Below are positions 20,986-32,437 of a stretch of 64,000 bases of DNA, one piece after another. The notes under the pieces are model-generated. The model did not search any database and had not been told where the DNA came from. It saw only the letters and a list, made by a program, of their open reading frames with translations. Origin of the DNA: Zasmidium citrigriseum (lineage: Eukaryota > Ascomycota > Dothideomycetes > Mycosphaerellales > Mycosphaerellaceae). The stretch is from contig NHNW01000072.1 in the NCBI GenBank assembly GCA_002786025.1, positions 64,176 through 128,175 on the forward strand, in the 5' to 3' direction. The stretch's first letter is position 1; every line of letters begins with the position of its first letter. The translations under genes were made by a program, and so were the position numbers.

Positions 20986-22008
20986 CGTGCCGGTATCAAA
21001 AGTGAGCAGGATAAGCAGAGCTGCTGTGGTGAAGCTGTCTCTGGGCAGCACGGCGACTACGGAGCTTATATTCCAGCAATGTTATGCTTGGCCAGGTGTG
21101 TTGTATAGTTCTTCTCCTCATCGTGGTGGCTTGTATCTGCGGAAAGTTCGCAAGGCGGCTCGATATTCCATGAAACAAGGCGTCAGCTTTCTGCATTGGT
21201 GGAAAACCTTCCGGTTGTGCCTACATCAACGCTTCCGCCGTACTGTAGTACTCACAACAGAGTATCTGAAGCGCAAGATTCTCTGAAGCGGTGGAAGGGG
21301 TCACTGGGACTTCACACATGTGTTGGACACGCTTGAATTCGTGAGACGATTGGTATCGCATCTTGTCGAGCTCTTGTCTCAATACAATCGAGCTCAGGTC
21401 TCGTAGCTTTTGTTCGGGTTGTGGACAACGCCTCCCAAGAAGTGGCTGGCTGAAGCTCGTCGATCGGGTCGCTTGGAGTCGTGATGATGTGACTGATATC
21501 AGTGTTCAGTACGGAGTCATGTCAGGAGACGTCAACTGGTATATCGACGGCTGCTGATATGATGCGGGTCATGGTCCGCTGTTGTGAAGAACGACAAAGA
21601 GTCACGCTCTTTCCGCCATTGTCTCTAAGTCGACTTTCTCAGAGGGTTGTGAAGCTTATGAGGTGGGAAGAGGTTGGCTGTGGCGCATAATAGCTTTATT
21701 TGGTATTAAGCCTTCACTTGCTCTCGCATTCGCGTTCAAGTGGCGCATAGTCTAGACCCTAGAGAATGCGCAAAGTCCATTGTGGCTTATGGTGCCGTCA
21801 CGCAGCCAGTACGAACATGAGTCTTGGATCGGACCAGTTTCGAAACGATGCTGGAGCGGATGAGAGAAGCAGAAGATCCTTCAATGTCAGGACAGCCGCC
21901 TCTTTCTTGAGCAGTCAACATCATCCGAAAATGCCTTTTGTCCAGCTTAGTTCTTGATCCAGGGTCGTATAGCCTGTCTGGCACAGCATACCGCGTCTAA
22001 TCCCCAAG
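20986..22008. other. 1.0 kb intergenic region between divergent genes
   Basis: Shared upstream region of the Thr-rich secreted gene (minus) and the arylsulfotransferase-like gene (plus). No other gene or repeat found. Confidence 0.5.
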
Positions 22009-24045
22009 ATGAAGCCTCTTGCGGTGGCCGTACTATTCCATTCTCTTCGTACGGCTGCTCAAGCATTGAAGCAGATTCGAGCGGAGACGTGGCACGACTC
22101 GGACGACCGCTGGCAGGATGACGACTTAATGAGTTTCGTGACGGTATGAGATCTCTCGAATGATTTGGTGTGATATTGACATGTCCCTGCAGAGACCCGA
22201 CATCCGTCCTCCAAGACTGCGCATCGTGCAACAAAAGAAAGACCTCATGGAACCGGGCCATTTCTTTCTGGCACCGTATGCATCATTCAATCGCCCCACT
22301 GCCAACAGCATGTGGATGCCACATCAAACTGGCCCTCATATCTACGACCACGATGGAGTAAGTAGCTTCACGTTGGCGTCTTGATTCTCAATTTCTAACA
22401 CTATTCTGCAGGATTTGATATGGAGTGGCGGCCACATCTATCCCGGCCGAGCAATTTTCGACTTCAAAGTCGCCATGTATCATAACGAGCCGCACCTGAC
22501 ATTAGCCGTCGGCATGGGTCCGGAGCACACTATCGCCTCTCAAGGTCTGAGACTAATACTCAACTCTTCCTATCACATCGTTGCCAACTACACGCCTTCA
22601 GACGGAGCCCACGAAAACCTGCATGAGTTCACGGTGTTGGACAATGGCAGATCTGCTCTCTGCGTCGAGCATTATACTGCCCCCGGTGTGAAGTCGACGG
22701 GGAGTGCCAGAGGCTCCAACACACTGTTAACGGCTCAGTCTGTCGTTGAATTCGACTTACGCACGGAAAACAAGCTATTCGAGTGGAAAAGCGACCGATT
22801 CGTCTCCTCTGCGGAGTCAAGTTTCCCCGACCCTGCAGGAGAGGGCGAATCCACACATTGGGACTATCTGCACATGAACAGTATCGACAAGTCCCCTAGT
22901 GGAGACTATCTTATCTCTGCTCGCCATACCGATACCATCTACCTCATTTCAGCGGCTTCTGGTGAGGTTCTCTGGAGGCTTGGAGGGCAGAACTGCTCTT
23001 TTCAGCTTGAGGGGTTTGAATTCAGCGAAAACTCACGCTTCCTACGACAACATGATGCTAGGATGAGATCGCAGAACGGTACCACCATGGAAATATCCCT
23101 CTTCAACAATGCATGTGACGAAGACACGATTGATGACGACGACGAGCCTTCATCTTTACTTGACTTGGCCTTGTACACGACAGAGTCACCAATGGTGGCG
23201 AAGGTCATTCGTAGGATTCCTCGGCCAGACAGAAGACGCACCTTTGCGAGAGGCAACTATCAGCATTTGTCTGGCGGAAACGTTCTTGGCGGATGGAGTG
23301 ATGACGGGTATGTGACAGAACACACGGCTTCCGGGGAGGTGGTCTTCGAGGCGTCTTTCGAATCGAGCCGATTTACCACTTATCGCTCTTACAAGCTGCC
23401 ATGGATTGGACTGCCGCTGGAGAAGCCGCTTGTGAAGGCCTTTGCGTCCACGACTCGACGTCAGCAACTCACGACTATCCTGCACGTCAGCTGGAATGGT
23501 GCGACTGAGGTGGCACGATGGAACTTCTACTCCGCCGACAATGGCATTTACGATGTGAGACCGCTCGGAGGTATGGTCCCAGACTATGAAATACTGATGC
23601 GCATGCTAACGTTTCAATGCTCGTATCAGGCACAAAGAGATCCGGATTTGAGACCTCGTTCATCGCCAAGGGGCATTATGCGATCGTGTTTGCAGAGGCT
23701 GTCGACAAGGATGGCCTCAGCCTTTCCAATTCGACGCTGGTCAGGACAGAGCTCCCAGCATCCTGGTACACCACTGACTTCAACGACGAGCACGACCAAG
23801 ACTCTCCCAGCTTGGAGTCTTCTGAGGATCCTGATGCTTCGAAGAGCAGGGTAGAGATCCTTGGACTGATTGCCTTTGCAGCTATTGTGCTCCTAACTAC
23901 ACGACGTCTGGCTCTGCAGCGGATATTTCGAAGATTCTTTGCATCGTTTCGAAGGAATGAAATAGCACGTGAGGTCGGCGGAACGGCCTACACTACGAAG
24001 GCAACAACCAGCAGTGTAGCCCAGGGCACAGCCTTGCAGCGGTAA
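22009..24045 (+). CDS. Arylsulfotransferase (ASST)-family protein with C-terminal TM
   Basis: Four exons: 22009-22143, 22193-22357, 22412-23570 and 23630-24045, giving 624 residues. The N-terminus is a probable signal peptide (MKPLAVAVLFHSLRTAAQA). Family signatures follow: TRPDIRPPRLRI, WSGGHIYPGRAIFDFKV, TVLDNGRSALC, VVEFDLRTENKLFEWKSD, DYLHMNSIDKSPSGDYLISA, GEVLWRLGG and GGNVLGGWSDDGYVTE, which form the beta-propeller of the fungal arylsulfotransferase group. The Cys-terminal intron (donor CGGAG/GTATGG, branch GCTAAC) restores the frame. ILGLIAFAAIVLLTT is a single membrane span near the end, then a short basic tail. ASST enzymes pass sulfate between phenolic donors and acceptors; fungal members are poorly characterised. 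The neighbour on the other strand is a P450, so a role with aromatic compounds is possible but not shown. Confidence 0.8.
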
Positions 24046-24126
24046 CGCCGTTTATGACAACCGATACTTTCAGAGAAACCATTCTCGAAGGCCCTGTTAT
24101 CCTCCATGGAGATTAGTAGCGGGCTT

Positions 24127-25789
24127 TCAAGCTCTCGGAGTCAGTCTACAGGCGAAATCATTGATTGGCACATTCGAAGCCGTCATGCCAGGAACGCCTC
24201 TGTCACTCTGGTTGCCGGGATGGACTATCCTTCGCACTTGGCCATCAAAGTCGATGATATCGATGCTTTGCGGCTCGGCTGAGCCAAGCACTTGGAAGTC
24301 GTGGTCGATGAAGGAAAGCTTCTTTGTTGTGGAGAAGTCGGAGAAGTCGAACGTCTGGATCATCCGAGCTGCCAGCATGCACAGCTCGGCGATAGCGAAG
24401 TTGCGGCCAGGACATGCTGTGCAGGGATCAATTTTAACGTCGAGAGATGGCATTTGAAGCACTTACGACTTCTTCCAATACCGAAAGTCAGATCATATTT
24501 GAGTAAAGCCTCCCCGTCCCCAACAAAACGATGGCCCTTCCAGTATTTCACATCTGGCCCGTACACTTCAGCATCCATGGCACATGCTTCCTGCATCGAG
24601 TGCAAAATATCGCCTGGCTGAAAGATATGGTCACCCATACCAGGGATCGTACAGGGCTTGGTCACGGTAGCTGGTGTACCAGTGAAGACATAATGGCGAA
24701 ATGTCTCGAAGAAGGCGGAGTATAGATGAGGAGCCTCGGTCTTGAAGTTGACGTCGACATGGGATGAGCTTTGCAGTGCATCACATTCCTCTCGAATGAC
24801 GTTGAACAGCGTAGGGGCTTGAACCATGTGAGTGAAGATCCATCCCAGCGTCTCGGGTGTGTTGGCAAGGAAAGCGATCATCATCATGTTCAAGAACTTG
24901 GAGCCGATGTCTGGTGGGGACTTCGCTTTCTCGAAAACAGTGACAATAGCTTTCATCTCATCTGATGCAGTGTTCAGGCCCCCGGATTGGTACCATGCCA
25001 GAAGCAGATCATACAAAGCCTTTCGAGCCGTGACGGTCTTCCGAGCTCCTGGGACGATGCGAGTGGTCAGCCACAGAGGCAATGGCCAGTTGAATGAGTT
25101 GAACATCTCGTGCTGCCTTTCGGTGAACTCTTGCAGAACGATACGAGTCGCCACATGGTCAAGATTGGGGCCGAAAATGCCGATGCAGTTGACATTGTAT
25201 CCAAGTCGATACATCAGAGAATGAAGGGAGACAGACCACTTTTCCTGCTGGACCGACATTTCCTTTGATGCCGTCAATCTCGCTAAACCCGATCTTCTGA
25301 ACTGACTGGAGCAATGTGCTCAACTTGGACTTGGCCAGCTTGGAATGCACCGTCTGATCGGCGTCTCTGACGGTATCCTTGTAGCGAGGATCCTGGGTCG
25401 GAATCTCCCAGCCAGCGTAGTGGAACCAGTCGAAGCCAGCTCGGTGGTCTGTCTCAGATCTGCAGCAAGCGCAGTTAGCACAAGGCCTCGGGCACAGTAA
25501 ATCAATGTCGATGCAAATCCTACATGGCAGCTCTGCTGAAGACATGCTTGATGGCTGCGTGGCGACACAGCCAGTAGTTGCGAGACCAAGAGAACGGATC
25601 TTCCAGCCAGCAATGCTTCCGTTGCCCGGCCTCGATACTGGAGACCTTGTGCGAGTTGCAGTACTTGAGGTAGATCCGAAGTTTTCGAATGAAGCCGGGC
25701 AAGCGTGAGGCAAGATAGAAGATACTCGCCACCAGCAGAAGCGACGACGCTACTTGCAGAACAGCGTGATCTGGAGCCATGAGCGCCAT
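24127..25789 (-). pseudogene. Cytochrome P450 with a one-base frameshift
   Basis: Exons 25789-25524, 25459-24467 and 24416-24127. The start MALMAPDHAVLQVASSLLLV is a membrane anchor. SRAAISETDHRAGFDW spans intron 1; FETFRHY gives the E-x-x-R pair; the haem motif FGIGRSPCPGRNFA is split by intron 2 and perfect after splicing. The family resembles fungal CYP7/CYP8-like enzymes. Within exon 2 the frame changes between about 25235 and 25265: upstream sequence reads ...KIGFSEIDGIKG, downstream ...KWSVSLHSLMYRLGYN. No intron fits. Removing one base from the A4 run (25240-25243 on +) restores a 515-codon gene of normal P450 length. This is either a recent pseudogene or a base-calling error in a homopolymer. 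Everything else is intact, so the lesion is young. Confidence 0.72.
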
Positions 25790-26754
25790 GTTAGTGGAGC
25801 ACTTCTTTCACGATGTCGTTTTATTTGGGCCGCAGGAATCTGTAGCAGGAGCACAATGAAGGCTGGAAAGGCAATTGCGATAGGAGAGCAAGACCGAGGG
25901 CCGCCGGCAAGTTCGCGTCTCCCTCCTCCCCACACCCATGATCATGGCCAAGAGATAGACGCTGATATCTCAGTGCCTTCGTGCTCCTCGTGATTGGGCA
26001 GATTGGAAGGTCGAGCTACCAGCTTCAGCAGCTGCTGTTTGAAGATAGGCAAGCGGAAGCTCAAGCAGGGCTGATAGGCATCGAAGAGACCTTGAGAGAT
26101 CTTTCTACTCTGCTGCAGGTCTCCGCTAGAGGAGTGGCGTAGTAAAACTGCTTTTCGCACAACACTTTGATGTTGTACGGATGATCAAGGCATCGTGAGG
26201 ACATGATGTCAATTTAAAGCCGCGCTAGCAGCTTCCCAAGATCAACCGGCTCGAGACTTCCCTGTGCTCCTGGACCTTTCCAAGACACATCAAAGGCAAC
26301 AACATCTCCTCGATTCTCTGAGATGTTTCCAAAGGTATACATCGCTTGAAGATCGAATCCATGGCGCTGTGACGGACGGGCCTCCGGCTTCGAAGTTCTG
26401 GCCGACGGCGACGACTCCTGCACTTCGTCCGCATCAGCAAGGATCAACCATCATGGCAAGCTTCATTATCAAGGTTCGTCCACGAGCTCTCCTGGAAGCC
26501 TTATCAAAGCTCAGCTACTCCAGTACCCCAATCGAGAAGGTCGACGAGCGCCAAAGATAGCAGCAACCCTGCTGAAACACTTCTGCCATGCTCTCGCCAT
26601 GTGTTCGACAGTGAAGAGAGTTTAGGGTTGGAGCTGTCAAAACCAGCTCGGATCAGCCAAGGCCGGTGATCTGTGTGCATCGATATGAGCGTAAGAACGG
26701 GTCGCTCCCTCCTTGGACACTTCTCTCGCTCCGAGAGCCTCGTCAGTCGCAACA
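25790..26754. other. 0.96 kb region between divergent P450 and NCS1 genes
   Basis: No supported gene. It would carry both promoters; a shared control of the P450 and the permease is possible but no specific site was identified. Confidence 0.5.
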
Positions 26755-29343
26755 ATGGAGTCCGAGACGCATGGAAGAATAAGGCGCAGGAATGCTGTCA
26801 AGCAGTATATCAAACGATTTGAAGTCGCCCAGCCTGAGACTGGAACATATCAAATCGACCAATACACATGTCCAGGTGAGAGCGTGCCCGTCTCTCGACA
26901 CATGTTGTGACTGACACTCCACTCCAGATCTTGTACCGTTGGACAAGGCAAGGTAAGGAGACGGAAAGACGATGAACTGGTGCTTGTTAACCAAGAATGT
27001 GAGCAAGGCGATTGTGGGGCGCATGGAGCTATGCCATCTATTGGTGCACCGGCGGTACGATCTACTAGTCCTCGAAGTTGCTGCCAGACTGAGAAGCGCA
27101 GGCTTTGCCATCTACAACTACTCCACTGGCTCGGCGTTGATTGCATACGGGCTCAGCGGCAAGCAGGCTTTGGCAGCGGGCATCTTCTCCCCGCTCGCAT
27201 TGGCCGCACTGTGCGTCTTCTGCGGAGTAAGTTTCAGTCTATTCCTCACTGTAGCATCTACCGATTGATATATCGCAGTGGGTCGGGGGCAGCCACAACA
27301 TAACATTTACCGTAGCGTCACGCATGTCTTGGGGCATGAAGGGAACTTACTTCGCCGTCTTTATCCGAATCATGCCCGGGCTTATTTGGGACGGCATTGA
27401 AGCCTGGTGGGGAGGACAAGCGGTGTCGACATGCATCGGTACTCTGTACCTGGAATGGGCAAATTGGAGCCACTTGCTTGCCGATGGAACAATGGAGCTC
27501 AAGGTAAGACTCGTTCAAGCACTCGTGAGGCAGGTGTGCTTAATCACGACAGGACTTTATTGGGTGTGAGTTGGCTCTGTCGATGAAAAATGTGCCCTTG
27601 CTGACCAACACTGGTCATCATCTACCACGTCATATGTGAGACATCCTTTCTTGTCCGAATGGAAGGGGTGCTGACTGCCATAGATCTGGCCGTCATGTGG
27701 CTTCCGCCTGAGCGACTCTACAAACCCTTCTGGATTTCCAGTGTCGGATTCGCCATGACTGTCATTGGTAATGCCAACTCGAGTTCGATACGATCAAAGT
27801 CGGTTGACCATATCAGGTCTCCTCATTTGGTCCGTTCACCACGCCGGCGGCACCGGAGGTCCATATTTTGCTCACGACTATCAAGCAGACACGCTGTTGG
27901 CCAACTCGCTACGTAAGTCGACCCAATAGAGCAGATGAATCACCAAGTACTGACCAAAGATACAGCATGGGCTGTGATATATGGTGCTACCTCTGTTCTT
28001 GGCAATTGCGGCGTGATCGTTCTCGGCCAGGCTGACTGGTGCCGCTTCTCCAAAAATGGTAACGGGAGATCCATGATTGCTCAGGTCATTGCCTGTCCCA
28101 TCTTCATCTATGCTGCTTGTACGTTGCACGTCTCGTCTTTGCCGTTATATCATGCTCACCGGATTCTAGATGCTCTAGGGATTCTGGTCACCTCTGCGGC
28201 TGCTCAAACCCTGGGACAGGCGTACTGGCAGCCTTACCTGCTGCTGCGAGAAATTCAAAAGTATCACAACAACTCCGCGTCATCGAGAGCGGGCATGTGC
28301 GTGACAAGAAATCCAACAAGCACTCCTGAGATCTAATGTGTGCCCTAGTTTCTTCGCATCTGCAGCTTGCGCGTACGCTCAAGTTTGCGTTAACATCATC
28401 TTGAACAGCGTAGCCGCCGCGATGGATATGACAGCTTACGCTCCCAAATGGCTAAACATTCGCCGAGGGTATTGCTCGCTGTTCTCCACATGTAGTGACA
28501 TTGCTAACGCATCACCAGGGCATATCTTATTGCAGCAATAGGCGTTGCTGTTAATCCTTGGCAGCTGACCGTAACAGCGAAGACGTTCATTGCTGTGCTG
28601 AATGGGTCAGTCCTGTCTCGATAGATCCAGAGAGACGTAATCTCACTCACTTTCAGTTTTGGCATCTTCAACGGGCCGTGTTCGGGCATCCTCGTTGCCG
28701 ACTTCTGGATTGTTCGGAGAAGAGTGATCAAGAGTCAGATTCTTCTGCATTCTTCACGAGTAATGACTGATTCTGTTTCAGTGGACGATCTGTATCGTGG
28801 TAATTCGGAGTCGATCTACTGGTATTGGCGTGGATGCAACTGGCGAGCCGTTTTGGCATTCGTTCTCGCAGTCTTCCCGGCAATGCCAGGCTACGTTAGT
28901 ATGTGCTGCATTTGACCTTCAACAGCGGTGCTTAAGGCTGACTTCTTAACAGTGGGTTGTGCAGACCTCGATCGTGCTCCGAACGGATGGATGAAGCTCA
29001 GTCGGCTTGGCTATCTTACAGGTTTGACTCCAACACCCAGGTCACGACACCGCTGACGAGTGACGCAGGATTCTTCGGGGCCCTGCTCTGGTATTGGGCC
29101 TTCAATACGTTTTGGCCTCCTCCCGGACTCGGTATTGGAACACGAAGTCACGATGAGGATACCCTCGTCCTTCCCACAGCATATCGTCAAGACATTCCAA
29201 CGCAGGGCCAGTACTCAGTCCCGCTGGATGGCGAGGCTGTCCGCGCCGTTTCGATCGACAAATCGACTGCGCATGTCTCCGAGAGTGGTGAAGAAAGCAG
29301 CGAAAAGTCCGAGGAGAAGACGAAGACGACCACACTGGCTTAG
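26755..29343 (+). CDS. NCS1-family nucleobase/allantoin-type permease, 17 exons
   Basis: A chain of short exons: 26755-26875, 26928-26952, 27008-27054, 27102-27226, 27279-27503, 27553-27565, 27614-27635, 27684-27767, 27817-27912, 27966-28118, 28170-28296, 28349-28468, 28519-28605, 28657-28733, 28782-28898, 28953-29021 and 29069-29343. These build a 12-helix nucleobase:cation symporter-1: RRLWGAWSYAIYW, NYSTGSALIAYGLSGKQAL, WVGGSHNITFTVASRMSWG, IRIMPGLIWDGIEAWWGG, VMWLPPERLYKPF, VLGQADWCRFS, FNGPCSGILVADFW and GNSESIYWYW. The family imports uracil, allantoin, purines, thiamine or related rings with H+ or Na+. All junctions are canonical except the sixth intron (27566-27613), which has no AG at its 3' end. 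The tail is cytosolic and acidic. Substrate cannot be read from sequence. Confidence 0.85.
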
Positions 29344-29394
29344 ACGAATGAGCGGCAACAACAAATTGGTTTCATTAGCCGTCCTTCATGTACA

Positions 29395-30078
29395 TCAGCC
29401 CATAGCTGGCTTCCTATCCTCAGCCGTGTAATGCTCCGGCCACTTGATCATCACAGGAAGTTCCTCATCTCCACACTTGAGCCAATCCATCACCTCAAAC
29501 CCAAGACGTTCGTAGACCGGCTGCCCAGCCTTGCTGGCCTCCAGCATTGCAGGCACACCGATCTCCATACAGCGATCAACGAACCACTGAACACATTTTG
29601 TTGCTCCGCCGAGTCGCTGGAAGGCCGGATCCGTTGCCGTCCAGAACAGAATACCACCTGGCCTGCCCGCATACCATTTCAGACGAGCATCAAGGAAGGG
29701 CTTGAATGCCTCTTTGGCTTTCAGTCGAGTGGCTTCGTCGTCGACCCAGTCGGCTGTGAAGAAGTACGGAGGCTTCATGTATTCTGCCTTGGCTCTCTCA
29801 CGATCGTAGATGTGGCATTCGATGCTGGTAATTATTGTCTCCTTGCCAGTTGCTTTATCAGTGTGGATGCATTTCACGGCGGCCGGGAATCTGCCATATG
29901 TCTGCTCGTACTCGTGTTTTGTTCGAAGATGGCGTTGAACGGCTGCTGCACGACCTTCAGGAGTATTGCTCTCGGTAAGCTGGTTGAAATCGAGCTTTTG
30001 GAAGGCCGGAACGATGATCTCCATTAGACGAGGGAAGTCTTCGTCATGAGACGGCTCAACTCTCAGACTGTACGACAT
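29395..30078 (-). CDS. GNAT-family N-acyltransferase
   Basis: Single exon, 227 residues, in the length range of GCN5-related acetyltransferases. MSYSLRVEPSHDEDFPRLMEII is the first strand and helix. The acetyl-CoA site is the block LFWTATDPAFQRLGGATKCVQWFVDRC, whose RLGGAT replaces the usual R/Q-x-x-G-x-G/A. PAMLEASKAGQPVYERLGF is the typical motif B, ending in a GFE-like strand. The family acetylates small amines or proteins; the fungal members of this type are mostly uncharacterised. It is convergent with the NCS1 permease, 51 bases apart. The following 370 bases (30079-30449) hold no gene. Confidence 0.85.
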   Translation of the reverse strand: MSYSLRVEPSHDEDFPRLMEIIVPAFQKLDFNQLTESNTPEGRAAAVQRHLRTKHEYEQTYGRFPAAVKCIHTDKATGKETIITSIECHIYDRERAKAEYMKPPYFFTADWVDDEATRLKAKEAFKPFLDARLKWYAGRPGGILFWTATDPAFQRLGGATKCVQWFVDRCMEIGVPAMLEASKAGQPVYERLGFEVMDWLKCGDEELPVMIKWPEHYTAEDRKPAMG

Positions 30079-30449
30079 GCTGGAGTGTGAAAAAGGGTAA
30101 GACCTACGTGATCAGAGAATTGCAATCACGGTAACTATCTGAATACTTTATTCGATTCTGCTTCGCGAATTTCCCGAGCCCTGAGGGGAGTAGTCTACCC
30201 AAGATCCTCAGCCCTAGGGAGACTCTCATCCAGTAGGAGCTATAGGCTATGAATCCTTCAGTGCAAACCTTCCGCACGACACCTGCTTACACAAAGTACG
30301 GATTCTTCCACCGCAGGAAAAGCCTTCCGGACTTGCTGCCAGTCGTAGATCACAGTCCTTTTTGCCTTTCCCGTTCATTCCAACAGCCACACACCAATCA
30401 TCAAACCATTCAGAAAGCTTTCCGTTCCTTCAGCCAAGAGTCTCAGTAC

Positions 30450-31961
30450 TTAGTAGTTTGGACAGAGCTGCTCGCTAACACAATCCCCAAAGATGATGTG
30501 CAAGCCGTCCAGTGCCTCCTTGGCCGACCTGTAGCTCCGCTCCGCAAAAGAGTTCTTGAGAACACGGCACCATGTCGACATCCTCTCAACCTCGAGGTTC
30601 TGTTGACGAATAGATGCCTCCAAATTGTGGCGGAACACCTCGAGATGATGGTCGATCGTGGCTGCTGGAGCATTGTCCAGTATCTGATGAAACTTTTCTC
30701 GCTTACCACGAAGCCATGCCTTGCTGAAGAGGCCGTAGTGCTTGCCTATTGAATATGTTAGCATTGACTAACAGCGGGTCATATCTGGATACTTACCTGG
30801 GGCCGTCTCCGGGCGTTGTGTATCGGGGTCACTGTCTTGCGCACGTTCGTACTCCCAAGCTGCCCGCCTCGCCTGTTCTCTCGCTTGTTGCCACGCAGCT
30901 GCCTCTGTACCACGCACAGTGATCTGCTTGGCATCTTCATCTTCTGTGGATGGAGATCCACGAAGAGTCTCGAGTCTCTGGTACAGCAGGTCCGCAAAAG
31001 CAGCGACATCGCTGACGTAGCAAGTCGTCCATCCAGAAGCGCTCGCGCAACTGTCGTTCAACACAATCACACTATCCTGGCGCAAGAAACCGCCGAAGCT
31101 CTGCGTCATGTAATGCGTTTGGTTTCGTTCATAGCTTCGAATGATTCGAAACCCATTGCTTCCAGATATGTTCACGGCCCAGACGTTTTCAGGATGTGTT
31201 CCTCTTGTGTGCCCGATGTGCACGGCGATGGGGTGACGGGTTGTGTAGTCATTGAGAACACCTTCGTCAACGTTGAGAGCGCTGTAGCTCTCGTCAAAAT
31301 CGTCCTCCTCGACGAACCGCGCTCGCTGCATGACAGTTTCAAGCCACTGAGATTCGTAGTATTTCATGGTGGTATTGATCAGCTCGTCAAGTGTGTTGTT
31401 CCTCACGGTGGTAGCGTCGCCACCGAGTGAAAGCCTCTTGGTGGTTGTGCCGATATTGTCAGGTGACTTCTGCGCAGTCAAAGTCCGTCGCCACGACGCC
31501 TGCGCATCTCCTCGAAGGGCGACAACCTCCTGTCGATTCGAGTTTCCCTTAGGTGGCTTGAATACAACTTGGAGCCCTGCCCATGGTTCCCCTCGAGAGG
31601 TATAGGCCCAAATTACGTCCCAATCGTGGAGAGTGAGTGCGCACTTCTCGTGACGTCCCACATAGCCCTCAAGAGAAAAGTCTAACTCTTGGAGGAGCGG
31701 GTTGAGGAAAAGGTCGTCGGGACTTGCAAGCTTAGGATCTTCACGAAGCCATAACTTTTGCTGCAGCTTGAGAGAGCCTCGAATGGTATCGCCGACCGCT
31801 TTGCAAGTGCGAATAGCACCGAAGACCTGACGTACCGAGAGATCGTCATCGAGCAGGATGAGTTCGAGAAGTTCCGGTGTGTAGAAGACTCGAGTCGCCG
31901 CATCTCCTGTATCCGCTGCATCGTCTCGCACATTGTCGCTGAGGGTGGTGTCGGTAGACAT
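30450..31961 (-). CDS. F-box-like protein, copy 1
   Basis: Two exons, 31961-30797 and 30745-30450, with a 51-base intron, giving 486 residues. After a short acidic head, ATRVFYTPELLELILL...VRQVFGAIRTCKAVGDTI is an F-box-like helix set as found in expanded Mycosphaerellales families; LNPLLQELDF follows. The middle part has no known domain. The C-terminal exon (KHYGLFSKAWLRGKREKF...) is predicted helical. F-box proteins recruit targets to SCF ubiquitin ligases; for this family that is inferred from the N-terminus only. The paralogue at 32438-34049 shares domain order and intron position. Confidence 0.75.
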
Positions 31962-32437
31962 GTCGGTGCTATTCTAAGTCAGGCAAATGTCAAGACCTAT
32001 GAAGGCAGCGAACTTACTCGAATGGAAGCTGTCTTTGGCGGGTGAAGGTCCGCTGCTACACTGGTTGAGGTGGATGTTCTCGGGTAGGGAAGAGAAGATG
32101 AGGGCGGGCGCCGCGGGCTTGTTCTTCTTCCGCCGCGACGCCCGCTGGAACGACAACGCATGACGTCATAAAGCGAAGCTTTCATGTGACTGCTGGGCGA
32201 GTGAATGGCGGCTTGAAGCATGATAATTCGGTCGCATCGCACACGAGATACGCCGCTATTGTTTGGATATTCTCTAAAAGCACACGGTAAGCACTTTCGA
32301 CAATGATGTCTACATCGCTTTGTATCTAAGACCGCTGAAGCGCACAGCACGCTCGATAGAGCTCGCTTCATACCAAACCAGAGAGAATGAGACACTGAAA
32401 TTTTGCCTCGATGATCCCAGACTTCACTCAAGACGCT
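31962..32437. other. Intergenic between the two F-box-like paralogues
   Basis: About 480 bases: upstream region of copy 1 and the 3' end of copy 2. No other feature. Confidence 0.45.

Noticed and set aside
22009..26754. Secondary-metabolite gene cluster
   Set aside because: No polyketide, peptide or terpene synthase, and no dedicated regulator next to these genes.
30249..30752. 167-codon plus-strand ORF at the F-box copy 1 end
   Set aside because: It overlaps, antisense, the last exon of F-box copy 1, which is supported by its intron and by the paralogue.
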